Shown in pieces: positions 52,534 through 63,726 of a stretch of 64,000 bases of DNA. Below the pieces are notes generated by a model, which did not search any database, was not told the DNA's origin, and saw only the letters and a program-made list of their open reading frames with translations. The translations under genes and the position numbers were made by a program. The stretch is taken from the NCBI GenBank assembly GCA_973895155.1, contig OZ316897.1, positions 10,230,001 through 10,294,000 of the forward strand, given 5' to 3'. Position 1 is the first letter of the stretch. Each line of letters starts with the position of its first letter. This stretch comes from Marsupella aquatica (taxonomy: Eukaryota > Marchantiophyta).

Positions 52534-55500
52534 ATGGCAAGACGACTCTCGATTCTTAAACAACCTATATTTTCTACACTCAACAATCATTTGATAGATT
52601 ATCCAACTCCGAGCAATATAAGTTATTGGTGGGGTTTTGGTTCGTTGGCTGGTCTTTGTTTGGTTATCCAAATACTTACAGGTGTTTTCTTAGCTATGCA
52701 TTATACACCTCATGTGGATTTAGCTTTCTCAAGCGTAGAACACATCATGAGAGATGTGAAAGGAGGCTGGTTGCTTCGTTATATGCATGCTAATGGAGCC
52801 AGTATGTTTTTTATCGTCGTTTATCTCCATTTTTTTCGTGGTTTATATTACGGAAGTTATGCGAGTCCTAGAGAATTAGTTTGGTGCCTTGGAGTGGTAA
52901 TTTTAGTGCGCCTAGGAAGTCTCGTTCGAAGATGCGAAGGTTGAAAGCGATCGCCCGGATAAGACTCCTAACCCGAGGCGGGACCAGACCGCAGGGAACT
53001 AAAGCATGGGGCCTATCCGTTGTTTCGCCGCATGGCAAAAAAAATATTTTATTTTCGTACGCAACAGGGTCAAGCCACAGCCCCCCCTCCCAACCACGGG
53101 GGTCCGGAAGGCGAGAGGGTCCATGAAATATTCTCGCGCGAACAACCCTCCGGAGGTAACTGTAACTAACAGGAAAAGTCGTACATGGTCCTAAACGGCG
53201 AGCAAACGAACAAACGTGAAACCTAGGGATCACCCAAAAAGACTCTATAAGGACCCTGCTTAGAGAGAAGCAGGAACCAAGTCCAAGAGCACAAAGCTTT
53301 GGCCAAGAATGTATGGGTGACAGATCAGCCATAAATGTACTCCGAGAGAGACACCGGGCAATTAATGTCGAACATACGACGAAGCCCCGACGAGTGAAAT
53401 AATGCTCGGGGGAAAGGGCTGTAGATGATAAAATGCTATGCCGGAAACACACGGAAAGGCTCTCTGATAGTAACTGACCACCCCCCTTCCTCCATGTAGT
53501 GAGGGGTGAGCGCCCGCCGCGCCTGGAGAGCACGGCGGAATCGGATAAAGCGAAGTAGGAGTAGAGGCTGGCTTACTGGGAATTTCGGTCGAGTTTCGTG
53601 TGAGACAAACTAATAGCAAACCTCGAGGTTGGCTGCGTTTGAGCGTAGGAATTGGCGATGGACTCCAGAAACTGAAAGGGCAATAAACAAAGGTACCTTA
53701 TGAGGTAGGGAAAGGAAAAAATATGTCTTGTAATTCTTCCTTCCCTACAACAGCTACAATCCCAACCTGGATGGCGTATAGCAGGTTACGTCCTGTCTGA
53801 AAAGGACGACTTACAGGAGACGTGCCACTGAAATCTGGGTTCCGAGGCGTATGTCCCGGACATGCTTAGTAACTCCAGAATCCGAGGGAACGGCCCCCTT
53901 GCCATCTGGGCCGGCCTACCCGGACAGGACCTGGAGGGGCCTAAAGCCCCAATGTAGCAGACATGATGCTCCATCCTAGATGCTTACGGGCGGCCGGCGG
54001 GTTCCAAAAAATCCAATCCGTACACCACGCTGGATGGCTATTTTGGAGCCGTTAAACAAAGCTTACTACGTCAAAAAGTCCAACCCTGTCAGACAGTCCC
54101 GGCGGGGGTCCTGAATGGGGGATGAATGTAATAGCTGGTAAGCCGTTAAGCGGCCTTAATTTGGACTTAATTAATAAATATACCCCGAATCAGGATTTAA
54201 AATTACGGCGGAATGCCCCGCCGGATGGGAGATATTGCTTATACGGGCCGCGAAGGCCGGTAAAACCTGAATAAGTTATCATGGACAAGCCACATGCGGG
54301 AAAACTTGCACGTGTGGTTCTGACCGGGGGGGGAAGAACCCTATCGGTATTTATTAATGATTATAACAGCTTTTATAGGATACGTACTACCTTGGGGTCA
54401 AATGAGCTTTTGGGGGGCCACGGTAATTACAAGCTTAGCTAGCGCAATACCTGTCGTGGGGGACACTATAGTAACTTGGCTTTGGGGTGGCTTCTCCGTA
54501 GACAATGCGACCTTAAATCGTTTTTTTAGCCTCCATTACTTACTTCCTTTTGTAATAGCAGGTGCTAGTATTCTTCATCTGGCTGCATTGCATCAATATG
54601 GTTCCAACAATCCATTGGGTATCAATTCCTCCGTAGATAAAATAGCTTTTTATCCCTATATTTACGTAAAAGATTTAGTAGGTTGGGTAGCTTTTGCAAT
54701 CTTTTTTTCTATTTTTGTTTTTTATGCACCTAATGTATTGGGGCATCCCGACAACTATATAGGGCGACCGGTCTAGATCCCGCACGATAAAAAGCACAAG
54801 TCCATTTCTGTGCAAAGGCGTTGCACTCATCCTTGTTCGGCAACGAACACGGAGACCTTAGCATGTGCAAGAAGCTCTGTTGAGGGGGTTTCATTTACCT
54901 CCTACCCCGCCGGCCGGGGGGGGTAACCCAAAAGTATGGAGCAAGCCGGTTCTCTTGTATTTAAGATGAGGTTCTGTACCGGCGAATCGGAGACTCTTTC
55001 GGTCCTTGTCAACCAGCAATTAACCATTGGCACCTGAGCTCTGCAAATGGTGAAGCGCATGAACGTACGTTGCTCGCTCCATGCCTATTGATGGTATATA
55101 TCAACCAGGTCACAAATGGTTTGGCCTCTACTTACTCTCTCGTGTGGAAGGATAGAGTTCAAGATGGAGCGGATTACCTATACTACTAGGGACAGGAGTC
55201 TAAACGACATCTTAAGCACAGGGCGTTCGAAAGCGAAGGTTTTCGGGCGAGCCGTGTGGGAAACAACGGTGAGGTCCTAGGGGTCGCTTTTATCCCTAGG
55301 AAGTCAGAGGGCCCGTATTACCCGCCTACCCGAAAGGGACCTAGCAATAGGAAAGCGCTTGATAACAAGCAGCGGGGAAGGAGCCTATATACTTACTGGA
55401 TGGTTACCGTTTGGCAAGTTTCACTTTGACGCAGTCTATCAATCAGGCCATCTTCCAAGGACCGTGTAATAGGCGCTCGAAAGAGAAGGAATATGCGTTG

Positions 55501-58500
55501 AATAGACCTTCCGGGTTTGAAGAAGCTCCGAAGAAAGTCAGGTTAGAGAGCCGTGTGATGGGCGACTATCTTGTACGGTTCGGAGAGCACTTAAGTAGCC
55601 TGGATCGGTTAACGGGGGTAAACCTGGGGCCATATAGGGTGGACTCTTGACTCTATCCCGCAAATCCCATGTCAACCCCGGCTCATATAGTGCCGGAGCG
55701 CGGTTCGGACCCAGCAATATCCGCTACCGACGGAAATCGGTGCCTTGAGGGCGTTAAGGCTAATCCCTACCGAAACTGGGGAGTGAGTGACCTCCTTCCC
55801 AGGGCAAGCTCTTTGGATGGGAAAATGCTCTTTGTGGTTCCTGATACAAACCCAAGCCGCCTTCTTACTATAAGGGGCTGCCGCCTTCGCCCGGGCGGGC
55901 CGGCGGTCACGTCGTTTTGCCGGACTCACGCGAGTACTCCTAATTCCGGGGGAGGAAAGGGCCCCTCTGAGGAAGGACCAAACGAGACGGCGTCGCCAAG
56001 TTCGCAGACTGGTAAATGCTTAGGGAGGACCACACCGAGTGCTTCAGATTGGTTGGGACCGAAACAAGATTGGCCGGGGGGAACCCCGGAACTGATAAGC
56101 GAAGCCTTGAATAAAGCCTTAGGCCTTTATGAGGTACGGGCCCAAGATGAGGCGAACCCGATCCATGGACAGATGGGTGGATCGATTAAGAATTCGAATC
56201 TTGACGTTCCTCTTAACCCCTTGGAGTTTTCACATCTGGCCCAACTTGTAGAGAAACAATTCATCGATGGCAAATATCGCCATCTGGTAAGGGAGATTAT
56301 ATCTAAACCGGAAGTGCTACTTACGGCCTATAACAACATCAAATCCAACCCGGGGAATATGACCGTAAGTCCAGGGAGCAACACGCTCTTCTTTCGTCGA
56401 GCGGCTTCGCCCGGCGGCATAAGCCCGAAATGGTTTCATGAAACGGGCCGGAAACTTAGGGAGGGTACATACGAGTTTGAGCCAATTTTGAGGTCCGAAC
56501 GACCGAAACCGAATGGAGCTGAAAAGTTCCCCCCAACGATAGCGAACCCGAGAGACAAGATAATACAGGAGGCTTTCCGGATGGTACTGGAAATTATCTA
56601 CGAACCAAGGTTCCAAGATATATCCCATGGCTTCCGAAGGAACAAGGGTACTCACTCAGCCCTGAGGGAGATCAAAATGCGGTGGAAGAACCCATCGTGG
56701 TGGCTTGAATTCGATATTCGGAAATGCTTCGACACTATCAACAAGAAAATACTAGTGTCAATATTAAGCGAAACCATTCAAGATAGTAGACTCGAAAGTA
56801 CCTTGAACCAGATGTGGAACGCGAAGATTATGGATGTCGAATTGGGAGACCCGACGGGGGGGGTTCCCCGGGGGAGCGTTATATCTCCTATCCTGACCAA
56901 TTTATACCTCGACAGACTTGACAGGGAGATCCTAAGGATCCGAAAGGAACTCGAAAAGGGCTACCCGAGGCATCGTCGAGCCAATCCCGTATATGAGCGA
57001 CTGCTGCACATCCCGAAAAACTCGGTAAGGAAGATGAGACCAGCAGCCGCCTCGCTTCGAGAGAGGGGGGGACGGCTTAAAATTGTCGGAAGGAAGGGTA
57101 TACCCTTTGCGGCGGATCCCAAGGACCCTAAATTCGTGCGAGTCTACGCGTGCCGATACGCCGACAAAATTCTGATGGCAGTTTCGGGGTCGAAAGCTTT
57201 GGCCCGCGAAGTCATGGAACGAGTCTCCCGGTTCCTCGAAGACGTTCTCCACCTGGAGATAAACCCAGAGAAAACCCGTCTGAGACACGTAGTGGAAGAG
57301 AAGGCAACCTTCTTGGGTATGAGTCTCTTGGGTCCGAAACCGAGTCAATTGCACGTGAGGTCAGACAAAGCGACTCGGGCCGGAAAGAAATATCGGGGCC
57401 GCGTCCGAAAGGCCGCGTCGGAGCTTTCGAATGGATGGGAGAAGGGGCTTAAGAAGCTCGGAGAGAAGTTACTAGTGTGCGCCCTCAAGAAGGCCTCAAA
57501 GGAGGCTGGTAGAAACCTTACACTTATTAAGCCCGACCAAGAAGTGCGGAAAATGCTAGAACAAATTTGTCGAGAAATTGTGAGTGAGGTACAAAGGCCA
57601 TCGGGGATTCGTCGGGACGCCATGTTACGGTGGGCACCTGAATTGGGTGAAGGGGACATCTTCACAAATATTATTGAGCGGGATGGACAGGGAGTGGTGA
57701 GAGAATTCGACGAATTCGTCGTATCGGTGCACGAGCTCTTATACCCGGAGTCCGAGGTTGAGCGGAAAGAAACGGGTCCAGGCCCTGAAAGGAACGCAGA
57801 GGATGTCCCCACGAACCAACGCCAGGCGTTCCGAATACAGATATACGCACCGCTTTCGCGGATACTAGACAAGTTAAGGGCCAGAGGAATAATTAACGCT
57901 AAGGGAAGACCAACCTCCGTACCTGTCCTCGCGACCCAAGACGATGTCACTATCACGCAATGGTACGGAAGTGTGGCGCACGGGTTCTTAAGTTATTACC
58001 GATGTTGTGATAACCTCTACAAGGTCAAAAAGGTGGTAGACTATCAGCTCAGATGGTCCTGCCTACATACTCTATCACACAAGATGAAAGCCAAGGGCGT
58101 GGGTAAAGTCATAGACAAATATACCCACGAGCTGCAGGTGGAAACGGCGAAGGGCCCAAGGTTGTATTTCCCTACACCTACTGAACTGAGGGTTATGGGG
58201 AAACAATTCTTGGTGAAGAGCATCAAAGACCCGGAGAGAATCCTTTGTCTGATGGTCTTACGCACCACTAGGCACCCGGCAGATAGATGCTCGGTTATAG
58301 GTTGCCTGGAAAGTAAGATCGAAATGCACCATATCCGTGCGCTGAAACGCAGTGGAGCGGGCACCCTGTCGATAGTCAACTCTAGCAGCGACCGAATCAG
58401 TGGGCTAGAAGCTCTTCACGCGGCGCTTAACCGGAAACAAATTTCCCTATGCAGGGAGCACCACAAGGCGATGCATGCGGGGGATATCAGTCTGCAGGAT

Positions 58501-59066
58501 ATAGATGTATCTGTGGTTCTGAACCCGAAACCAAGAAGAGGGCAGGCCTGTGACTCTCGATGATTAGATTCTACAACGAAAAAGATTGGGGGTGGGAGCC
58601 GTATGAACGGTAACGTTCACGTACGGTTCTGTGAGAAGGGTTGGGAACGGAAATGGCCCCATTCCCTTACTCTCGATGGTATTTCTTACCAGTCTATGCG
58701 ATTCCTCGAAGTATACCTAACAAATTAGGGGGTGTAGCCGCCATAGGACTAGTTTTTGTGTCATTATTGGCTCTACCTTTCATTAACACTTCATATGTAC
58801 GTAGTTCAAGTTTTCGACCAATTCACCAAAAATTGTTTCGGTTGCTTGTAGCAGATCGCTTGCTTTTAGGTTGGATTGGATGTCAACCCGTGGAAGCACC
58901 ATATGTTACTATTGGACAAATTGCTTCAGTGGGTTTTTTCTTCTATTTTGCTATAACGCCCATTCTTGGCAAATGTGAAGCCAGATCAATCAAAAATTTT
59001 AATGCTTGCGAGGCGCGTAGCGTCCTAGCAAGCTTTCTCACTTCTATTGGCTTGCTTCGGTGGTGA
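52534..59066 (+). CDS. cob: Cytochrome b, four exons
   Basis: Central subunit of complex III, holding both b haems and both quinone sites. Exons 52534-52905 (372 nt), 54351-54761 (411), 55657-55697 (41) and 58676-59066 (391) give 404 residues. The protein starts [19 protein letters not shown]. Haem-ligand regions ([16 protein letters not shown] and SLHYLLPFV with [11 protein letters not shown]) and the Qo loop PEW are present across the junction GA|A TGG. Three candidate C-to-U sites lie in exon 4: CCT at 58704 (Pro for Leu), CGG at 58839 (Arg for Trp) and CGC at 58857 (Arg for Cys). Confidence 0.95.
52906..54350 (+). mobile_element. Group II intron cobi372
   Basis: Starts GTGCGCC and ends CCCTATCGGTAT. 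Domain V is at about 54290-54322 (AAGCCACATGCGGG...CGTGTGGTTC). It is 1445 nt, without an intact maturase frame. Confidence 0.88.
54762..55656 (+). mobile_element. Group II intron cobi783
   Basis: Starts GGGCGACC and ends TTGACTCTAT. Domain V is at about 55549-55584 (GAGCCGTGTGATGGGCGACT...TGTACGGTTC). It is 895 nt, without a maturase. The 5' end and domain V resemble those of nad4Li283. Confidence 0.88.
55698..58563 (+). CDS. Intron-encoded maturase with C-terminal HNH domain (cobi824)
   Basis: Group II intron protein in frame with cob exon 3, open for about 955 codons. Order of domains: a long N-terminal extension; a reverse-transcriptase domain with [18 protein letters not shown], motif [13 protein letters not shown] (near 56705), [19 protein letters not shown], and motif C as YADK (57157-57168), where the second Asp of YADD is Lys; a maturase X-like region; and an HNH nuclease module (CSVIGC...EMHHI...[17 protein letters not shown], 58288-58485). 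The complete HNH residues suggest that target-cleavage ability outlasted polymerase activity. A role in splicing cob is the likely retained function. Confidence 0.85.
55698..58675 (+). mobile_element. Group II intron cobi824 with maturase frame
   Basis: Starts GCGCGGTTC, a departure from the usual GTGYG, and ends near TTACTCTCG. Domain V is at about 58597-58631 (GAGCCGTATGAACGG...CGTACGGTTC). Position 824 was fixed by counting the 41-nt third exon. The 3' boundary could be shifted by a base. Confidence 0.85.
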
Positions 59067-60137
59067 AATCCAAAGCTACCACCAGCCCTCCGGGCCTTAC
59101 GCAATTCTCCCTTTTTTGGACCAATAATAATTAATATACCTTTCCCAAAGGTTATTAGTTGCACCAAGTATATCGCACTTCGATGGGAGCTACCGAGGGA
59201 GACGATGAGATCCCCATGAAAAACCTGATGATGACAGCACTGGTAAACGTAGTACTAATGACATCAGTATTGGTGACAGCAGTACTACTGCTGAATCCGG
59301 GGGCAACGATAAAAAAAGGATGCCTCGCTCATCTTCTGGCCTTCCTCTCTACGGGAAAACCGGCGGGGGCGATATGACCGGGAATAAAAGCATTACGGGA
59401 CTTCGCCCGCCGTTCGTCGTCCCATCTGACTCCGGATCTGGAGCTGGTGATAAAAGGTTCAGGGCCTTTTGCGAACCGCCGTGTCTAATCCAAGCTTGGT
59501 TCCCGAGCATCGTTTGAACGTTTCCTTCCCCATTAGATTGAGGAATAGCAATGATGTACTTCCGTAACGTCCCGGGTTTCTTAAATTATTGAAACTGTAG
59601 GGGTTCTATACGCTGTGTTATTCCGAAATTACCACTTTTCCGTAGGACCGACCCCCCGACCCGGCGGGCGACTGTGAGTTCAGGAATTATCGCCCTCTGG
59701 GCCTCGTAGAGAGTGCCAAATGTAGGGTGGTAAATAAAATATTATGCCCGTTGTCCGGTGAGAAGAGTCTACACCAAGAATTTAACCTTCCAATTCTTAT
59801 GACTCCTTTTTCGAGTCAAATTGTGTGCGGATAAGGCGCTAATTGATCAACAGCGGACGCTTATTAATCAATTACCCGACCCCGAGCCGAGTTTTAGGCG
59901 GTTGAGAAGCTCGTCATATGACGCGCAGCGAAATGCCTGGTATAGGGGACTGGGGTAGCTAGCCTAACGAGCCAGTCCCCGGACTAATTCGGCGGTTAGG
60001 TAGTGCCCTCGCTTTGGTACGAAAGGTCCGAAGGCACGGTCCGAAGGATACTTTACTTCTTTTGAAAAATATATATATGAATGAAAAACAAATATATAAC
60101 TATCTACCGGTTTTGCGAAAAAAGAAAGATACGATTT
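59067..60137. other. cob-nad9 spacer, no gene
   Basis: A 72-codon frame at 59159-59377 has hydrophobic repeats but no family match. The remaining sequence has short inverted repeats (GGGACTGGGG... near 59946 with its complement near 59973). No tRNA was recognised. Confidence 0.4.
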
Positions 60138-60227
60138 ATGGATAACCAATTGTTTTTCAAATCTCTAATAGCTACTTCACCGAAAAGGACATATAAATGT
60201 CGAACGGTATCTAAAGCACCTGAAAAC
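60138..60227 (+). pseudogene. nad9: First codons of NADH dehydrogenase subunit 9
   Basis: The frame from ATG at 60138 begins MDNQLFFKSLIATSPK, the unmistakable N-terminus of the complex I 30-kDa subunit, and resembles it for about 22-30 codons. The frame then runs without a stop into a group II reverse-transcriptase frame. The boundary is unclear. CTGCGCGAAG near 60228 is the closest thing to a group II 5' end, with a C in place of the first G. No downstream nad9 exon exists in the window, so the gene is at least truncated by the right edge of the block. Confidence 0.75.
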
Positions 60228-62191
60228 TGCGCGAAGATGCCCAAGAGCATCCAATTCCGAGCATTCGGTGGAACCGGTGAACCATTTGTACGTTTGGATT
60301 TACGAATGGGGCAGAGGGCCTTTAGCTATGAAAGGCAAAGGACAAGGGCCTTTCTAAGCTTCAGCTCTCCCCGCCCCGGTGGAAGAGGAGGTTCGGCTTG
60401 GACCGAGCGTCTTCGTGCCCTCTGGAAACACTGTCAGAAAGAGCAGTTCAAGGCAGAAGGCCTGTTTCGGCTCATGAAAGACATAAATCTGTGGATAGCG
60501 GCCTATAAGAAGCTGTCACCAGGCTCTAAGAACGGTGGTGAAAGACCGAAAGGCACCTTGATCAAAGCACTAGAAACACTGAGAGACTCTGTGATAAACG
60601 GGGGGAGCCCTACGGGCCGCCGCCAGAGTTGGCCCAAGGGGCACGAGACTCGAGGGACAAGGGGCAAAGCCCTGGGTCCGGAGGGTACGAAGGATACTTC
60701 TTTGGCTTTGCGAAGGAAGAGCCGAAGACCGGAAATGGATCGTATATTTCTGCACACTTCTTTGCCCCGTGTCCCGCCGCGGACCCACAAAGTGTCTCGT
60801 GCCCTTCGGGTCGTAGATCCTTCAGACGCTTCTTTAGCTTCACGGCGGGGGCTTACCCGGAAGGACAAAGATATACTGGTACAGGAAGTGATTCGCAGCA
60901 TCCCAGAGACGGTTTACGAACCGTACTTCCTTCCGTGTTCTCATGGATTTCGACCGGGCCGCTCCCAACATACCTGCTTGAAGCAGATACGCCGTGACTT
61001 CGTGGGTACCGTTTGGTTCGTAGAAGGTGAAACGCAATGCTTCAATAAAATAGATAAGCAAGTGCTTATAGGCCTCATGCGGCGAAAAATTCGAGACAAC
61101 AGATTCTTGAACCTGGTTCAAAAGGAGCTAGAAACGAGCCTAAGGGCGGTAGGAGCCGAGGTCGCCATCACGGCCAAAGGGGGGGGGGGGTTGCCCCCCT
61201 TCTATGCAACATAGTGCTGCATGAGCTAGACCTTTTTGTTATGCGATTGAAACGTATCGTTGACAGGGGGCAGCGTTGGGCAGTCAATCTGGAGTCCAAG
61301 GAATTGTGGCGTCAATCTGCGCTGGCTCTAATCGACCGCACTCCGGTACACATAGCCAGGGTGACCTCCCGGGGGGGGACCGCCGAAGGCACCCCCCCCG
61401 GCCACCCGCAAGAAACCCGGCAAATAAACTATGTGCGCTTCGCAGATGATTTTCTCATTGGAGTCATTGGTCCAAGAGCTCTGGCGGAAAGGATACGCAG
61501 CTTGGTTACACGATTTATTGAAGTGCGGCTCAAGCTCAGCCTGGATAAGACCCGTGAATCCATTCAATCTCGCTCGAACACGCTACCCGCGCACTACGTG
61601 CCTATGGGTCCGGAGGAGGCATGGCCGCCGAAGGCCGGAAATAACTTTACAATTTCCGCACACGCGGCTACGGGGAAAAGTAAGAAACAAATTTTTTGCA
61701 TAAGGGGTGGAGCAAAGAAGATTGCTTTCCTTGGATACCTTATTAGTCGCGATTCGACCTACCTTAGACGGGGACGTAGGTACGGAATACGTAGATATGG
61801 TGGGCTTAGTTTACTCGTAGATATGCGGAAAGTTATAAACCGTCTGGCGGAGAAGGGATTTTGTGATAAATCGGGTCACCCAAAACCTAATTTTGCTTAC
61901 TTTCAGTATCCCCAAACCTACTCGGTTGCCCGCATGGCTTCCATTCTACGCGGCCTTGCCAACTATTACCATCTTGCGAACTCCAAACGCCGATGTGTCA
62001 CACGCTTGAGCTACATACTACGTACGTCATTGGCCAAAACATATGCCGCCAAATTCAAACTAGGCACAGCAGCTAAGGTTTTTGCCAAGGGCGGCAGGGA
62101 CCTTTCAAAACCAATTAAGGCTAGGAAGGGCCTCAACAAGGTCCCCAGGGTGTCCAATCGGGGGGGGGGGGGGGGGCGGGGAGTGTACTAG
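60228..62191 (+). pseudogene. Group II intron reverse transcriptase, disrupted
   Basis: Two consecutive frames (to 61214 and from about 61190 to 62191) together cover a reverse transcriptase/maturase. Recognised parts are LMKDINLWIAAYKKLSPGSK, ILVQEVIRSIPETVYEPYF, HGFRPGRSQHTCLKQI, a degenerate motif A (VEGETQCFNKID), FADD at 61439-61450, and the X domain (LANYYHLANSKRRCV). Three defects are visible: a frameshift at a run of 12 G (61179-61190), an in-frame repeat insertion at about 60610-60860 that replaces the early fingers region, and a second one at about 61575-61705 between the thumb-proximal motifs. A 17-G run (62160-62176) precedes the stop. Confidence 0.85.
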
Positions 62192-63176
62192 ACAAAAGAG
62201 GGGGGAATGGAAACCATGCGTTGTACTGATAGCAACTATGAGAGGTCCCATCTGTACGTCAAAACCGGGTGCCTTAAGTAGAAGTAAGTAGAAGTAATTC
62301 CACGATCAAAGTATGCAAGGATAGATGGCAGATCTGTAAAATCTCCAGAAAATATACATTGGATGGAGTCTTGAACTGAAAAAAATTAGCGAAAACTTCC
62401 TCGCCATTCCTGAGAAAGGCAACTACGATACTAACCCCCTGTAGATAACCCCTCGGACTCTTCGTGTTCTCCAACGTTCACTGTTTTACGGATGATGATG
62501 AAAGTAGGGTAACATGAACACGAGTAATATGAAGACGTAAGGAATGACACATTCACTAAATTTGCCAACGCTGCAAAGATTAACAAAATCGAGTAACATG
62601 AAGACCTTAGGAATGACATATATTCACTATATTTTGCCAATGCTGCAAAGATTAAAAAAAATTAGACTTGAGTGACAGGACTGGAAGGGGTCATCACGCG
62701 CCCTCAACACAACAATTGAACGCGACATGGCGTTTTTGTCTTCCAACTGTCCTCGAAAGAATTGAGAATACCTAACCAAAACATACCACACATCAACTAG
62801 GGCCCGCCTTCATTACCTCGCAGTTGCAATTTATATTACAGCAGATTGAGCTCCTCAGCACGTTGCCGAGAGGCCTTGACACCATTCATCTCATTGTCTG
62901 TGGCTCTCTGTAGGAATGAATGAGCACAATGACAACATATTAATTCCGCACCAGTGAGTCCAACATCAGGTGAAATACAAACGAGACATCCAACCAGCCA
63001 TCAAGACTTACAGGGGCCAAGGTGTGAAAGAAAACCCACAAAAGAGAAAAGCAGCGTCCATGCGTAATTCACCAGAAGGAAGAGAAAACTCAACAAATAC
63101 GTTGGATACATCGAAAAGAGGAGTTCTGCAAGACCAGCTGGGCAAAGTAAACAATCGGGCCATTGCAGGGAAGCGT
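62192..63176. other. Right junction and nuclear spacer
   Basis: Mitochondrial sequence fades out near 62.27 kb, at a short direct repeat (TAGAAGTAAGTAGAAGTAA, 62279-62297). Beyond it the DNA is unique nuclear sequence with a duplicated segment containing GTAACATGAA and GGAATGACA (62.51-62.62 kb). The last few hundred bases are the 3' untranslated region of the coiled-coil gene on the minus strand. Confidence 0.45.
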
Positions 63177-63726
63177 TCACTGCACCTTGTACATAAAGTT
63201 GGCGACGGCCAAGTTTTGCTGTAACTCCGCCATAACCGCTGCGCCATTCTTGGACGTTACGATAGGGTGCTTCTCCGGGTCTGTGTTGGCCTCCTCAGTC
63301 CCTCTCCTCTCCTCATCCTCTGCAGTGGTTCCTGTTGCCTGCTCATCCTTCCAGCCCAACTCTTTGGCTCGAGCTTCCCACAACGCAGCATTTTTCTTCT
63401 CTGCTGCGAGCAATTCCTCGGCTTTCTCTCGGGCTCCCTCGCTGGTCTCCATGCCAGAGTTACATTTCTCGAACTCTTTCTGAAACTGAGAGGCAATTTT
63501 CTTGGCTTCCAGCAACGCTCCGTCTGATTTGGCCTTGTCCTCTTCTGCCACTTGCTTTTGTACCTTCATCTCCTCTTGAAGCTTTTGATACCTAGTTTTC
63601 TGAAGCTCATCTTCCATGTCCCCATCCACCTTGGGGCATGCTGATCAACACACAACACACAACATGGTCAGGAGGACTGCTACACTTTACCTCTTCGACT
63701 TCACGGGTTTTTACAATGGGAGGCAT
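63177..63726 (-). CDS. Small coiled-coil protein, function unknown
   Basis: Minus-strand gene with two exons, 63726-63691 (MPPIVKTREVEE) and 63629-63177, split by a 61-base GT-AG intron. Joined in frame they give 162 residues. The protein is highly charged. Residues about 12-105 form a heptad-rich helix (EDELQKTRYQKLQEEMKVQK, then AREKAEELLAAEKKNAALWE), followed by a short acidic linker (TTAEDEERRGTEE) and a mildly hydrophobic tail. There is no membrane segment or catalytic motif. The tail-end coiled coil recalls Bap31-like or tethering proteins, but I do not recognise the family. The start may lie further upstream if another exon exists beyond 64 kb. Confidence 0.65.

Noticed and set aside
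52868-53533. 221-codon minus-strand frame in the first cob intron
   Set aside because: It overlaps structured intron RNA sequence, has no recognisable domain, and the true coding direction is opposite.
57345-57956. 203-codon minus-strand frame under the cob intron maturase
   Set aside because: Ser/Thr-rich shadow of the maturase coding strand.
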